From Flavobacterium lacus (lineage in GTDB: Bacteria > Bacteroidota > Bacteroidia > Flavobacteriales > Flavobacteriaceae), in contig NZ_QLSV01000001.1 of assembly GCF_003268815.1 (NCBI RefSeq), forward strand, positions 62,001-126,000: a DNA stretch of 64,000 bases, read 5' to 3'. A model generated the notes under the pieces. The model was not told the origin of the DNA, searched no databases, and was given only the letters and a program-made list of their open reading frames with translations. Position 1 is the first letter of the stretch. Each line of letters begins with the position of its first letter. Shown here one piece after another: positions 1-9,468 of this stretch. The position numbers and the translations under genes were made by a program.

Positions 1-1028
1 TTATCAACAATGGATGATAAAACGCCAATGGCAATGATCATCACATTATTGTTCGGTAAACTTTCTTGCAGAAAAATAGATAATTGACTCAAAATCTGAA
101 CTTCTTGCAAAACATACACCAAAAGCAAAATTCCCATAAAATAAAGGATGGAACTCACATCTACTTTTGACAATGCATACGCAACCGAATATTTTTCTTT
201 TTCCTCTTGTGGTTTATTGCGATGATAGATGATCGAAACCAAGGAAACAAAAGCCAAAGCCATTAAAACCCCAATAAACGGTGGCAATCCAGTAATTGAT
301 TTGATGACCGGAACCATTACCAATCCAAAAACGCCGGCTAAAAACACACTTAAACTGCCTCGCATTTTTTCTTCTTTAATCACTTCTGCCATAGAAAGTT
401 GAACTCTTAGCATCGTAAAACCTTTCATTCGATAACTGGCAATTATCAAAGGAATTAAAAGACACATCACCGAAGGAAGAAAAAGTACTTTTACAATTCC
501 AAATGCACTGACTTGTCCGCCAATCCAAAGTAAAGTGGTGGTGATATCTCCAATTGGACTGAAAGCTCCACCGGCATTGGCAGCAATTACTACAATTCCG
601 GCTAAAATCATTCGTGTTTCACTCTTTGGCATCAATTTTCGCAAGAGCGTAATCATGATAATTGCTGTAGCTAAATTGTCTAATAAAGCCGACATAAAAA
701 AGGTAATTCCACCTACAATCCATAACAATTTTAAAACCGATTTTGTGCGAATACGATTCGTAATAACCGAAAAACCTTTGTGAATATCAATCAATTCTAC
801 AATCGTCATCGCTCCCAAAAGGAAAATTAACAATCCTGAAATTTCACCAAAATGAAGAATCAATTTGTCTGAAACTTCATGTTTATCGCCTGTGTACAAA
901 AAGGCATAAACAATCCAACACAATGAACCCGTTAGAATAGATGTAATGGTTTTGTTTATACGGATTGGAGATTCGAAAATAATCGATAAATAGCCCAAAA
1001 TTGCTATCGCTAGAAGGATTGAAGTCAT
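1..1028 (-). CDS. nhaD: Na+/H+ antiporter, NhaD family (partial, C terminus outside window)
   Basis: The frame starts with ATG at 1028 and stays open past the left edge, giving 342 visible codons. It encodes a polytopic membrane protein with about nine hydrophobic segments visible. The stretch GGAFSPIGDITTTLLWIGGQ (about residue 155-175) is the conserved ion-translocation core of NhaD/ArsB-type transporters, and TAIIMITLLRKL lies just before it. NhaD proteins exchange cytoplasmic Na+ or Li+ for protons at the inner membrane. The gene is transcribed away from panB. The missing end is due only to the window edge. Family assignment is firm; ion specificity is inferred from the family. Confidence 0.85.
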   Translation of the reverse strand, partial: MTSILLAIAILGYLSIIFESPIRINKTITSILTGSLCWIVYAFLYTGDKHEVSDKLILHFGEISGLLIFLLGAMTIVELIDIHKGFSVITNRIRTKSVLKLLWIVGGITFFMSALLDNLATAIIMITLLRKLMPKSETRMILAGIVVIAANAGGAFSPIGDITTTLLWIGGQVSAFGIVKVLFLPSVMCLLIPLIIASYRMKGFTMLRVQLSMAEVIKEEKMRGSLSVFLAGVFGLVMVPVIKSITGLPPFIGVLMALAFVSLVSIIYHRNKPQEEKEKYSVAYALSKVDVSSILYFMGILLLVYVLQEVQILSQLSIFLQESLPNNNVMIIAIGVLSSIVD

Positions 1029-1124
1029 TTTTATAAGATTAAAAAATCCTTAGCTAAAGTAGTAAGTTTTTGTAACCGAAAACATCTTTATCTAAAATAT
1101 TTTAAGTCACAAATAAACATTGCT

Positions 1125-1132
1125 TACATTTG
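1125..1132 (+). promoter_or_regulatory. Bacteroidota -7 box for panB
   Basis: TACATTTG matches TAnnTTTG and ends 26 nt before the panB ATG at 1159. An upstream in-frame start near 1120 would lie inside this box, so it is unlikely to be used. No clear -33 TTG was found. Confidence 0.5.
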
Positions 1133-1158
1133 TATTTCGTTCCAATAAATTTATAAAA

Positions 1159-1977
1159 ATGTCAACAGCAAAAAAAGATTACAAACGCATCACGACCAAA
1201 TCACTTTTTGATATGAAAGCCAATGGCGAAAAAATATCAATGCTTACAGCCTACGATTTTACAATGGCAAAAATTGTAGATGCCGCAGGAATTGATGTAA
1301 TTTTAGTAGGTGATTCTGCCAGTAATGTAATGGCCGGTCACGAAACGACTTTACCGATTACTTTAGATCAAATGATTTATCACGCCAGTAGCGTGGTTCG
1401 TGCTTGTGAAAGAGCTTTGGTTGTGGTTGATTTACCGTTTGGAACCTATCAATCCGACCCCAAAGAAGCCTTGCGTTCTTCTATTAGAATCATGAAAGAA
1501 AGTGGCGGTCATGCTGTTAAATTAGAAGGTGGAAGCGAAATCAAAGAGTCCATTAAAAAAATATTAAATGCCGGTATTCCGGTCATGGGACATTTGGGTT
1601 TAACGCCTCAATCTATCTATAAATTTGGAACCTATACTGTTCGTGCCAAAGAAGAAGCCGAAGCCGAAAAGTTAGTGGAGGATGCCAAATTGTTGGAACG
1701 AATTGGTTGTTTTGCTTTAGTTTTAGAAAAAATACCGGCTAAATTAGCTCAAACAGTCGCCGAAAGTATTTCAATTCCGGTCATTGGAATTGGAGCCGGA
1801 AATGGTGTGGATGGCCAAGTGTTAGTTTTACACGATATGATCGGAATGACACACGAATTTAGTCCACGATTCCTAAGAAGATACATGAATTTATACGAAG
1901 ATATGACCAAAGCCATCGGTCAATATGTTGCCGATGTGAAAGCGGTAGATTTTCCGAATGCAAATGAACAATATTAA
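1159..1977 (+). CDS. panB: 3-methyl-2-oxobutanoate hydroxymethyltransferase
   Basis: This is ketopantoate hydroxymethyltransferase, the first step of pantothenate and coenzyme A synthesis: 5,10-methylene-THF plus 2-oxoisovalerate gives ketopantoate, in the cytoplasm. At 272 aa it has the usual family length. Visible signatures are [14 protein letters not shown], the metal-site segment [31 protein letters not shown] and the catalytic-glutamate segment VLEKIP. The ATG at 1159 is chosen because the protein then begins [13 protein letters not shown], as in relatives, and a promoter box lies just upstream. A pseudouridine synthase gene follows after 31 nt. panC and panD are not in the window. Confidence 0.95.
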   Translation: MSTAKKDYKRITTKSLFDMKANGEKISMLTAYDFTMAKIVDAAGIDVILVGDSASNVMAGHETTLPITLDQMIYHASSVVRACERALVVVDLPFGTYQSDPKEALRSSIRIMKESGGHAVKLEGGSEIKESIKKILNAGIPVMGHLGLTPQSIYKFGTYTVRAKEEAEAEKLVEDAKLLERIGCFALVLEKIPAKLAQTVAESISIPVIGIGAGNGVDGQVLVLHDMIGMTHEFSPRFLRRYMNLYEDMTKAIGQYVADVKAVDFPNANEQY

Positions 1978-1982
1978 TATGG

Positions 1983-2002
1983 CAATGAGTCAATGAGTCA
2001 AT
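1983..2002. repeat. 8-bp tandem repeat (CAATGAGT)n
   Basis: Two and a half copies of CAATGAGT fill most of the 31-nt spacer between the panB stop and the next gene's ATG. It is one of six 7-8-bp-period repeats in this window that lie against gene ends. Confidence 0.7.
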
Positions 2003-2008
2003 TTGGGG

Positions 2009-2710
2009 ATGAAAATAGTTACTACAAAAGATAATTTACAAATTCTTCACGAAGACAATCATTTGATAATTGTGAACAAACGTGTCGGTGACATTGCTCA
2101 AGGCGATAATTCCGGAGACAAACCCCTACCCGAAATTGTCAAAGAATACCTCAAAGAAAAATACAACAAACCCGGCGACGTTTTTCTGGGCGTTGTTCAT
2201 CGGCTTGACCGACCAACCACCGGAATCGTTGTTTTTGCCAAAACTAGTAAAGCGTTAACCCGAATGAATGATTTATTCAGTTCGCGGGAAACGCAAAAAA
2301 CCTATTGGGCTGTGGTGAAAAACAAACCAGCAAAAGAAGAAGATACGTTAGTTCATTTTATCAAAAGAAATCAACAAAATAATACTTCCAAAGCTCATTC
2401 AAAAGAAGTTCCGGAGAGCAAAAAAGCGAGTTTACATTACAAAACCATAACCGAATTAGACAATTATTTTGCTTTAGAAATTGAATTGCACACCGGAAGA
2501 CATCATCAAATTCGAGCTCAACTGCAAGCTATTGGTTGTTCCATCAAAGGCGATTTAAAATACGGTTTTGATCGCAGCAATCCCGATGGTGGAATTCATC
2601 TTCATGCACGAAAATTAGCTTTTATTCACCCGGTTTCAAAAGAACAAATTACAGTCCTTGCTCCCGTTCCGCAAGATATTGTTTGGAAATCAATTGAAAC
2701 TAAAATATAA
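2009..2710 (+). CDS. RluA-family pseudouridine synthase
   Basis: A 233-aa RNA pseudouridine synthase that isomerises uridine in rRNA or tRNA. The catalytic motif HRLDRPTTG is at residues 64-72, with the nucleophile Asp67. The downstream HTGRHHQIRAQL motif (near residue 163) is also typical of the RluA/RluC/RluD class. No N-terminal S4 domain is present, so it resembles the short RluA/TruC-like forms and the exact target base cannot be named. ATG 2009 is preferred over an in-frame TTG at 2003. It follows panB closely and is probably co-transcribed, a positional link only. Confidence 0.9.
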   Translation: MKIVTTKDNLQILHEDNHLIIVNKRVGDIAQGDNSGDKPLPEIVKEYLKEKYNKPGDVFLGVVHRLDRPTTGIVVFAKTSKALTRMNDLFSSRETQKTYWAVVKNKPAKEEDTLVHFIKRNQQNNTSKAHSKEVPESKKASLHYKTITELDNYFALEIELHTGRHHQIRAQLQAIGCSIKGDLKYGFDRSNPDGGIHLHARKLAFIHPVSKEQITVLAPVPQDIVWKSIETKI

Positions 2711-2770
2711 TTTTTTTCGATTATAAAGTAGGGAAATTCCTTTTTCGATTGTTTCTGAACTGACTAAAAA

Positions 2771-2786
2771 TACCTATTTATAGGTA
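2771..2786. promoter_or_regulatory. Short palindrome upstream of an outer-membrane protein gene
   Basis: TACCTAT-TT-ATAGGTA is a perfect 7-bp inverted repeat with a 2-nt centre, 54 nt upstream of the ATG at 2840. The shape suits an operator for a dimeric regulator. No regulator is identified. Confidence 0.3.
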
Positions 2787-2839
2787 GTAACTATTCAATA
2801 TAGAATTACCACCTTTGATATCAACTAAATATAATCAAA

Positions 2840-4186
2840 ATGAAAAAACTAATTGTTCCTTTTTTTATATTATCCTGTGTTTGCACTTTCGCCCAAGAAC
2901 ATTTTTCAGGAATAGGAACTTCCAAACGTATCGGCATTCTCAACGCCAATTTTAATCCAGCTGAATTAGCCAATCTTAATTCAAAAATGGAAGTGAATCT
3001 TTTTGCGACAAGTATCAATATTTCTAACAACAAAATTGGGGTGAGCGACATAACCGGTGATGAAGATTTTGAAGATTTACTTTTTAAAGGAGATGAGCCC
3101 GTCAATTTGCGATTTGATGTTGAAATTGCTGGCCCCGGTTTTGCTTTTAAATATAAAAAAATGGGGTTTGCCATTACATCCAAAGCCTATGGAAAGTTAA
3201 ATTTAGTGGATATTGATGCCAATATTGGTGATGCCATTGCCAATAACGGATTAAATTCATTAGTAAATTTCACTACTTTAAACGGAAATTACAACCAACG
3301 TTTGGTTGGTACGACCTATGGTGAATTAGGATTTTCTGCAGCAAGAAGTTTATGGGAAACCGATAAATATAAATTAAATGGGGGTGCGACTTTTAAGTTA
3401 TTATTTCCGGGTTCGTATGCCAATTTTGGTGCCGATCAATTTCAAGGAACCATTACCAATGTTGGCGGAGATTCTTTTTTAACCAATGCCAATGCTTCAG
3501 TCAACGTGGCTTATTCCGGTAGTTTAGGAAGTAGTTTTTCTGATTTTGATGGTTATTCTGATTCTGTTTTTGGAAGTTTAAATGGTTTTGCTGTCGATTT
3601 TGGAGGAACATTTACGATTAAAGATGAAAAAAATGGTTACAAATTGAATTCCGGTATTTCCGTGAGAAATATTGGAGGGATGACTTTTAAAGATGAAAAC
3701 AATTCCTCCACAAACTATAATTTGGTGATTCAAGGAAACCAAAGTCTCAATTTAAGTCAGTTTGAAAATGTGGACAGTTTACAAGAAGTAGAACAAATTT
3801 TGGTAGACAGCGGATTCTTAACTTCCACTTCGTCTTCTGAAGATTTTAAAGTAAAATTACCAACTGTATTGAATGCCTATGCTGATATGCAAGTCATTCC
3901 AACCTTATATGTTTCAGTATTTTTACAACAAAAATTAACCGATGATGCAAAAAATGACCAAATTACAGCTCAAAATGTGGTTACATTAACGCCTCGTTTT
4001 TCGTTAAAACATTTCGAAGTGTTTGCACCATTATCGCAAACAGAAATCGCAGGCTTTAATGCAGGAATCGGTTTTAGAGTTTACGGATTCTTTATCGGAT
4101 CGGGTTCTGCGTTTACCGCTTTAATTAACGATAGCAAACAAGCCGATTTTTATTTCGGCTATCGATTTGGAATGGGGAAAAGTTAA
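2840..4186 (+). CDS. Outer-membrane beta-barrel-like protein, DUF5723-like
   Basis: A 448-aa protein with a signal peptide (residues 1-18, cleavage after TFA). The mature part alternates aromatic and glycine-rich segments and ends in an aromatic-rich strand (DFYFGYRFGMGKS), as outer-membrane barrels do. Segments such as GFAFKYKKMGFAITSKAYG resemble the DUF5723 family of Bacteroidota, which has no assigned function. It is a single gene between a modification enzyme and a dehydrogenase with its own promoter, so context says little. Surface location is well supported; family naming is from memory and tentative. Confidence 0.65.
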   Translation: MKKLIVPFFILSCVCTFAQEHFSGIGTSKRIGILNANFNPAELANLNSKMEVNLFATSINISNNKIGVSDITGDEDFEDLLFKGDEPVNLRFDVEIAGPGFAFKYKKMGFAITSKAYGKLNLVDIDANIGDAIANNGLNSLVNFTTLNGNYNQRLVGTTYGELGFSAARSLWETDKYKLNGGATFKLLFPGSYANFGADQFQGTITNVGGDSFLTNANASVNVAYSGSLGSSFSDFDGYSDSVFGSLNGFAVDFGGTFTIKDEKNGYKLNSGISVRNIGGMTFKDENNSSTNYNLVIQGNQSLNLSQFENVDSLQEVEQILVDSGFLTSTSSSEDFKVKLPTVLNAYADMQVIPTLYVSVFLQQKLTDDAKNDQITAQNVVTLTPRFSLKHFEVFAPLSQTEIAGFNAGIGFRVYGFFIGSGSAFTALINDSKQADFYFGYRFGMGKS

Positions 4187-4196
4187 TTTTTCTCAT

Positions 4197-4204
4197 TATA
4201 TTTG
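4197..4204 (+). promoter_or_regulatory. -7 box for the aldehyde dehydrogenase gene
   Basis: TATATTTG is a perfect TAnnTTTG match 25 nt before the ATG at 4229. The alternative upstream TTG start at 4202 overlaps the box, which argues for ATG 4229. Confidence 0.55.
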
Positions 4205-4228
4205 AATTTATTCCCAAACCCATTTGAA

Positions 4229-5557
4229 ATGAGTTCAATTATTGCTGTTGCCAAACGAAAAATTTTACTTCAAAAACTACTGATTTCCGTCAAAAAACAT
4301 GAATCAGAAGTCATTGAAGCGTTGTATAAAGATTTTAAAAAACCGGCATTTGAAGCGGTTATATCTGAAACAAGTTATGTTATTTCCGATTTAAAAAATT
4401 CGATTTCAAACCTTAATCGATGGACTAAACCAAAACAGGTTTGGCCATCGATTATTAATTTTCCTTCATCCGACTTTATTTATTCTGAACCTTATGGTCG
4501 GGTTTTGATTATTTCGCCGTGGAATTATCCATTTCAATTGGCCATGTGTCCGCTGATTGCTGCTATTGCTGCGGGAAATACGGTGGTTTTAAAACCTTCT
4601 GAACTAACATTTAATACTTCGCAAATCATTACTAAAATTGTGGAAGAAGTCTTTGATGTAAAAGAGGCTGTAGTCGTGCATGGCGGAGCGGAATTCACCC
4701 AATCCTTACTGGAAAAACGTTGGGATTTTATCTTTTTTACCGGAAGTGTTCCAGTGGGAAAAATTGTAGCTCAGGCAGCGGCGAAGCATTTAACGCCCGT
4801 AACCTTAGAATTAGGTGGAAAAAATCCTTGTATTATTGATGAAGGTGCCAATTTGGAAATTGCTGCGAAACGAATTGTGTGGGGTAAATTCGTCAACGCC
4901 GGACAAACGTGTATTGCTCCCGATTATATCTTGGTTCAGGCAAAAGAAAAATACAATTTTGTGGAATTACTCAAACAAGAAATTACGCAAGCATACGGTG
5001 AAAATCCGGAAGAATCAACCGATTTTCCACGTATCATTAATACCAAAAACTGGCAACGATTACAAGCAATGATTGAACCTTCAAAAGTTATTGTTGGCGG
5101 AGTTTCTGATGAAGAAAATCGATACATCAGTCCTACTCTGCTCGATGAACCCGAATTGAATAGCGAAGTGATGAAAGACGAAATCTTTGGACCCATTTTA
5201 CCTATTATTTCTTATCACGATGAGAAAGATATTGAGAGAATTATTTCTAAGTATGAAAAGCCTTTGTCCCTTTATGTTTTCACAGAAAATAAACAATTTG
5301 CTGAAAAAATGATTACAAGTTATTCCTTTGGTGGTGGTTGTGTGAATGATTGCATGATTCATTTTGCAAACAAGCGATTACCTTTTGGCGGCGTAGGTCA
5401 TAGCGGCATAAATGCGTACCATGGAAAATTTGGTTTCGATTCGTTTTCACATAAAAAATCAATCGTCAAAAAACCATCGTGGGGTGATAATCCTATTCGC
5501 TATGCACCGTATAAAAATAAATTAAAATACATCAAAAAATTACTATCTTGGCTTTAA
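4229..5557 (+). CDS. NAD(P)-dependent aldehyde dehydrogenase, class 3-like
   Basis: A 442-aa ALDH that oxidises aldehydes to carboxylic acids. Visible features are the cofactor-binding segment SPWNYPFQLAMCPLIAAIAAG, FFTGSVPVGKIV, the general base Glu194 in LELGGKNP and the nucleophile Cys228 in NAGQTCIAP. The C terminus SHKKSIVKKPSW is typical of the short, membrane-associated fatty-aldehyde class 3 group, and a hydrophobic tail (IKKLLSWL) follows. Substrate cannot be told from sequence; long-chain aldehydes are the family norm. The start choice rests on the promoter box upstream. The next gene begins 14 nt later, so the two may be co-transcribed. Confidence 0.9.
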   Translation: MSSIIAVAKRKILLQKLLISVKKHESEVIEALYKDFKKPAFEAVISETSYVISDLKNSISNLNRWTKPKQVWPSIINFPSSDFIYSEPYGRVLIISPWNYPFQLAMCPLIAAIAAGNTVVLKPSELTFNTSQIITKIVEEVFDVKEAVVVHGGAEFTQSLLEKRWDFIFFTGSVPVGKIVAQAAAKHLTPVTLELGGKNPCIIDEGANLEIAAKRIVWGKFVNAGQTCIAPDYILVQAKEKYNFVELLKQEITQAYGENPEESTDFPRIINTKNWQRLQAMIEPSKVIVGGVSDEENRYISPTLLDEPELNSEVMKDEIFGPILPIISYHDEKDIERIISKYEKPLSLYVFTENKQFAEKMITSYSFGGGCVNDCMIHFANKRLPFGGVGHSGINAYHGKFGFDSFSHKKSIVKKPSWGDNPIRYAPYKNKLKYIKKLLSWL

Positions 5558-5570
5558 ACTAACTTAACGT

Positions 5571-6359
5571 ATGGAAACTAACACTACAAAAAAAATCGAC
5601 CAAGCAACGCAACAGGGCTATTACCTTGACTTTGGCACTGTCATTGAAAAAGCATTTGAGAACTACAAAAAAATTGCTTTAACCGGCGGTTTAGCCTTTT
5701 TACTCATTGTACTCGCAGCATTTGCACTTTTTGGCTCTATTGCTGCCATCGCTTTTGGTGCAGCAGACATGATGAGTACACTAACCGAATTTAACCCAAT
5801 GGATTTTTCGGTTGCCGGCATACTTATTTATTTTTTGGTTATGATTGTTTTTGCCGGATTAACCGCTCCCATTGGAGCCGGATTTTTCAAAATGGCTCAT
5901 TTGGCGCAAACCAACAAACCTTTTTCTGTGGGAACAATTTTTGACTATTACAAAACTTCCTATTTCAAAGAGTTATTCATTGCTGCCTCAATACTTGCCA
6001 TCATTAATTTTGCTTTTGTTACAGGTTTTGAATTTATAGACTATCCAATTGTGGGCAATATGCTATCCTATGTTGTTGCTTTTTTTACCATGCTAACCGT
6101 TCCGTTGATCATTTTTGACAATCAAACGGGGGTAGATGCCATTTCCATCAGTATCAAATTAGTTTTAAAACAACCGCTTATTTTATTTGGGTTAGCAATA
6201 GTTAGTTTCATTATAGTATGTTTGGGCATCATTGCATTGTGTGTCGGAATTCTTTTTACATTTCCGTTTTGGTATTCCTTTCTTTATACAACCTACAACG
6301 CTATTTTTCCAATTGAAAATGCAAGTGAGATTGAGGAGATTGGGAGGTTGGAGGAGTAA
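5571..6359 (+). CDS. Polytopic membrane protein of unknown function
   Basis: A 262-aa integral membrane protein with about six hydrophobic segments (near residues 36-65, 85-110, 135-155, 163-185, 200-225, 225-250). The N terminus is soluble, with YYLDFGTVIEKAFENYKKIALTGG. The layout recalls DUF975/GDPD-membrane-type families, in which an amphipathic entry helix precedes repeated transmembrane pairs, but I cannot name a family with confidence. It starts 14 nt after the aldehyde dehydrogenase stop. No catalytic motif is visible. Confidence 0.7.
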   Translation: METNTTKKIDQATQQGYYLDFGTVIEKAFENYKKIALTGGLAFLLIVLAAFALFGSIAAIAFGAADMMSTLTEFNPMDFSVAGILIYFLVMIVFAGLTAPIGAGFFKMAHLAQTNKPFSVGTIFDYYKTSYFKELFIAASILAIINFAFVTGFEFIDYPIVGNMLSYVVAFFTMLTVPLIIFDNQTGVDAISISIKLVLKQPLILFGLAIVSFIIVCLGIIALCVGILFTFPFWYSFLYTTYNAIFPIENASEIEEIGRLEE

Positions 6360-6363
6360 TTAA

Positions 6364-6373
6364 TTCGTAGCGA
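6364..6373 (+). repeat. Left arm of a 10-bp inverted repeat flanking a HEPN-like gene
   Basis: TTCGTAGCGA here is the exact reverse complement of TCGCTACGAA at 7848-7857. The pair brackets the 459-aa gene between two conserved neighbours. Confidence 0.5.
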
Positions 6374-6459
6374 GAACACGCCTTAAAAGCAGTGATAAGC
6401 GATGTAAAGTATTGGTTATATTAAAGTTTGCGACAAGCATTCAACACATAAACTTATAA

Positions 6460-7839
6460 ATGACAAAAGAAGAATTAGAAGATTATAAAAATAATATTCC
6501 AGAAATCAATGAGAGTATTGTCGAAATGGAAAAAGCAAACTCTCAAATAGTTATATACGAAGGGGAATATGTTATCAAGTATGCTGACAATGAAATAAAA
6601 ATTGTTGGGAAAGTATATTTTGATTGGTTCCCAAATTTCGGAACATATTTTTCTGGAAAACCATTAATTGATGTTGATAAGGCGTATGACCTTTTCCATA
6701 AAGTAAAGATGTTTGAAATTATAATTGATGATTTAAAATTTGGTGATGCATTTATAACTAGAACCAATATTCAAAGTTTAAATGGAGAAATAAATTTTAT
6801 TGGAGTCTTATCACAGCAAGCAATATTTGGAGATAAATCAATTCCTGTTAAAACAATAAGATTTTCAGTTCCCAATCTAAGAGAATTTTATGGTCTTCCT
6901 GTCAAAAAACAAACTGTAGAAAACATTTCACATTTCTCTGGCAGATTGATATTAGAGAATAATAATTTTTTAATTAAACTTGATAAATTAAAGAACTACG
7001 CTAAGTTGAGTTCATCACTTGAAGAAAGTGGCGGTTATGTTGTTTTATATGCTGGTGAAATTGAAAGCAAAAAAGGGTCAATGACTTTTGAAACTGTGAA
7101 AGATACTTTTCATTGTTTAGATACTTTTCTAACTTTTCTAAACGGTCGGAGAACTTCAGCATTATTTATTACAGGAATGCATGAAGGTGAAAAAGTTTGG
7201 TCTGATTTTACTGGTTATCATGTTGATGCATTTAAATCTGTTTTATCCTGGCCACAAAGGCACTCTATAGCCGGAATTAATGAGCTTTGGCAAAAATTCT
7301 GCGAATTATGGAAAGACAAAGACGATAAAAACTTTTTGACATCAGCAATTCATTGGTATATTGAAGCAAATAATCATTCTGGCTTTACAGAAGGTTCAAT
7401 TATAATGGCTCAAACAGCTTTGGAACTTTTATACAACTGGTGGATTATTGAAAACAAAAAAATTATTATTGGGAAAGACTCTGAAATTATAAATGCCTCG
7501 AATAAAATTAGATTACTTCTATCGCAATTAGATATTGATTATTTGGTTCCTCAAAAATTCTCAGAACTACAATCATTCATTGACAGTGATAAGCAAATAA
7601 TTGATGCACCTGATGCAGTCGTGCAAATAAGAAATGCTATTGTTCACTCACAAGAAGAAAAAAGAAAAAAATTAAGTTCAATTCATTATAAAGCCAAATC
7701 TGAAGCTTTAAATCTATGTATTTGGTATATTGAAATGTCAATCTTAAGAATTTTAGAATATAACGGTAAATATTATAATCGTTGTTCAAAAGAATTGCAT
7801 AGATCATTAGCGGAAGAAATTGTACCTTGGAAAAGATAA
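6460..7839 (+). CDS. ApeA-like protein with C-terminal HEPN-like motif (candidate anti-phage gene)
   Basis: A 459-aa soluble protein in two parts. The N-terminal part (about 1-270) is beta-rich. The C-terminal part (about 280-459) is helical and contains VQIRNAIVHSQEE, in which Arg391-Asn392 and His396 fit the R-x4-H signature of HEPN ribonucleases. The layout recalls the ApeA family of single-gene anti-phage HEPN proteins: an N-terminal beta domain, helices with LELLYNWW, then a late RNxxxH. The ApeA comparison is from memory. The gene stands alone between an unrelated membrane protein and sucC, is more AT-rich than they are, and lies between inverted 10-bp repeats. No partner gene or toxin neutraliser is adjacent. 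Confidence 0.6.
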   Translation: MTKEELEDYKNNIPEINESIVEMEKANSQIVIYEGEYVIKYADNEIKIVGKVYFDWFPNFGTYFSGKPLIDVDKAYDLFHKVKMFEIIIDDLKFGDAFITRTNIQSLNGEINFIGVLSQQAIFGDKSIPVKTIRFSVPNLREFYGLPVKKQTVENISHFSGRLILENNNFLIKLDKLKNYAKLSSSLEESGGYVVLYAGEIESKKGSMTFETVKDTFHCLDTFLTFLNGRRTSALFITGMHEGEKVWSDFTGYHVDAFKSVLSWPQRHSIAGINELWQKFCELWKDKDDKNFLTSAIHWYIEANNHSGFTEGSIIMAQTALELLYNWWIIENKKIIIGKDSEIINASNKIRLLLSQLDIDYLVPQKFSELQSFIDSDKQIIDAPDAVVQIRNAIVHSQEEKRKKLSSIHYKAKSEALNLCIWYIEMSILRILEYNGKYYNRCSKELHRSLAEEIVPWKR

Positions 7840-7847
7840 AAAGCCAA

Positions 7848-7857
7848 TCGCTACGAA
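7848..7857 (-). repeat. Right arm of the 10-bp inverted repeat flanking the HEPN-like gene
   Basis: TCGCTACGAA, the reverse complement of 6364-6373, starts 8 nt after the HEPN-like gene ends. Confidence 0.5.
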
Positions 7858-7902
7858 CCCTCCTCACTTCCCCCCAAATAAATTCACTTTTAGATATTTA
7901 TC

Positions 7903-7932
7903 AAAAAAAAAGCCACCTCTCGGCAGCTTTTT
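7903..7932 (-). terminator. Rho-independent terminator of sucC
   Basis: Read on the minus strand, AAAGCTGCC-GAGA-GGTGGCTTT forms a 9-bp stem with two G-U pairs, followed by a run of eight or more T. It lies 23 nt after the sucC stop. Confidence 0.75.
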
Positions 7933-7955
7933 CACACTATTATATTCTAAAACTA

Positions 7956-9152
7956 TTATTTCGTCAAAGCCGCTTTCACTTGGTCTGCTGCTTCTTGAAA
8001 CTGTACCGCCGATAAAATTGGCATACCTGAATTATCAATCAATTCTTTTGCAATCTCTGCGTTTGTACCTTGTAAACGTACGATGATTGGCACTTTAATT
8101 GCGTCACCCATATTTTTATAAGCATCTACAACACCTTGAGCCACACGGTCACAACGAACAATACCACCAAAGATATTAATCAAAATCGCTTCAACAGCTG
8201 GATCTTTCAAAATGATTCTAAACGCAGTTTCCACACGTTTTGCATCCGCAGTTCCACCCACATCCAAAAAGTTAGCAGGCTCAAAACCGGCATACTTAAT
8301 CAAATCCATTGTGGCCATTGCCAAACCGGCTCCGTTCACCATACAACCTACGGTTCCGTCAAGGTCAACATAGTTCAAACCAACTTCTTTTGCTTCCACT
8401 TCAATCGGATTCTCTTCACGAATATCACGCATATCAGCAATTTTAGCTTGTCTGTACAACGCATTATCATCAATATTCACTTTCGCATCCACCGCCATAA
8501 TTTTGTTGTCAGACGTTTTCAAAACCGGATTGATTTCAAACATCGACGCATCACAACCAATGTACGCGTTATATAAACTATCCACAAATTTCACCATTTC
8601 CTTAAAAGCATTTCCCGAAAGACCTAAATTAAAGGCAATTCTTCTTGCTTGAAAACCTTGCAAACCAACAGCCGGATCAATTTCTTCAGTAAAAATCAAG
8701 TGTGGAGTATGTTCCGCCACTTCTTCAATATCCATTCCGCCTTCGGTAGAATACATAATCATATTTCTTCCCGTCGAACGATTCAACAAAACCGACATAT
8801 AAAACTCCGAAGTTTCACTCTCACCCGGATAATAAACATCCTCGGCAATCAACACCTTGTGCACTTTCTTTCCCTCAGCCGAAGTTTGAGGCGTAATCAA
8901 TTGCATCCCAATAATTTGCTCTGCAATTTCCTCTACTTGTTGCAAGTTTTTAGCTAACTTCACTCCGCCACCTTTTCCTCTTCCACCTGCGTGAACCTGA
9001 GCTTTAATAACGTGCCATCCCGTGCCGGTTTCAGCAGTTAATTGTTTTGCGGCAGCCACGGCCTCAACCGGATTGTTAGCCACAATTCCACGTTGAATTC
9101 GAACGCCATAACTGGCCAAAATTTCTTTACCTTGATATTCGTGTATGTTCAT
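7956..9152 (-). CDS. sucC: Succinate-CoA ligase (ADP-forming) subunit beta
   Basis: A 398-aa beta subunit of the TCA-cycle enzyme that converts succinyl-CoA, ADP and phosphate to succinate, CoA and ATP. It starts [17 protein letters not shown]. It carries the ATP-grasp segment [16 protein letters not shown] near residue 45-60, metal-site residues around FEINPVLK, and the C-terminal CoA-ligase part with FLDVGGTAD and [10 protein letters not shown]. Full family length. The frame extends 82 codons upstream, but that extension only translates the intergenic repeat at 9240-9459, so ATG 9152 is the start. The alpha subunit gene sucD is not adjacent. Confidence 0.97.
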   Translation of the reverse strand: MNIHEYQGKEILASYGVRIQRGIVANNPVEAVAAAKQLTAETGTGWHVIKAQVHAGGRGKGGGVKLAKNLQQVEEIAEQIIGMQLITPQTSAEGKKVHKVLIAEDVYYPGESETSEFYMSVLLNRSTGRNMIMYSTEGGMDIEEVAEHTPHLIFTEEIDPAVGLQGFQARRIAFNLGLSGNAFKEMVKFVDSLYNAYIGCDASMFEINPVLKTSDNKIMAVDAKVNIDDNALYRQAKIADMRDIREENPIEVEAKEVGLNYVDLDGTVGCMVNGAGLAMATMDLIKYAGFEPANFLDVGGTADAKRVETAFRIILKDPAVEAILINIFGGIVRCDRVAQGVVDAYKNMGDAIKVPIIVRLQGTNAEIAKELIDNSGMPILSAVQFQEAADQVKAALTK

Positions 9153-9185
9153 AGTAGTATAACGTTTGTCTGTTAAAAAGTGCCA

Positions 9186-9193
9186 CAAAAATA
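9186..9193 (-). promoter_or_regulatory. -7 box for sucC
   Basis: TATTTTTG on the minus strand, 33 nt upstream of the sucC ATG, matches TAnnTTTG. Confidence 0.45.
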
Positions 9194-9239
9194 GCAAATT
9201 CAAACCAATTTCAGAAACTATTTTATTTTTTATTTTTAG

Positions 9240-9459
9240 GAAGCTATTCCCGCTTTCCGCTGCAAGCTTGTTTGCAAAAACTGTTTTTTCTAAGCCGCCC
9301 CAAGAGCTTCCGTTGGTCGCTTTGTGTCCGCAAGAAAAAATCAGTTTTTGCTGCTCAAGGCTTTCCGCTGCAATCGGGGCTACGAGATTGTACTTCAAAA
9401 CAAAATCAGTGAATAAAGTCGTTTTGATGATTTGTAAGATTTATTTATTAAATTTGAGA
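9240..9459 (+). repeat. Dispersed intergenic repeat, copy 1
   Basis: A 220-bp element beginning GAAGCTATTCCCGC and ending TTTATTTATTAAATTTGAG. A second copy of the same length and orientation is at 48943-49162. An inverted, more diverged copy is at 27775-27958. The last 60 bp are nearly identical between copies 1 and 2. It contains two internal CTTTCCGCTGCAA boxes. No transposase is present; it looks like a non-autonomous genomic repeat. Confidence 0.8.
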
Positions 9460-9468
9460 AAATAAAAT

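Noticed and set aside
8136..8957. Plus-strand open frames opposite sucC
   Set aside because: His/Asn/Phe-rich antisense frames of a conserved gene; typical shadow composition.
9153..9398. 82-codon N-terminal extension of SucC
   Set aside because: It translates the dispersed repeat (copy 1) and the promoter region; SucC proteins start at MNIHEYQ, and a -7 box lies inside the extension.
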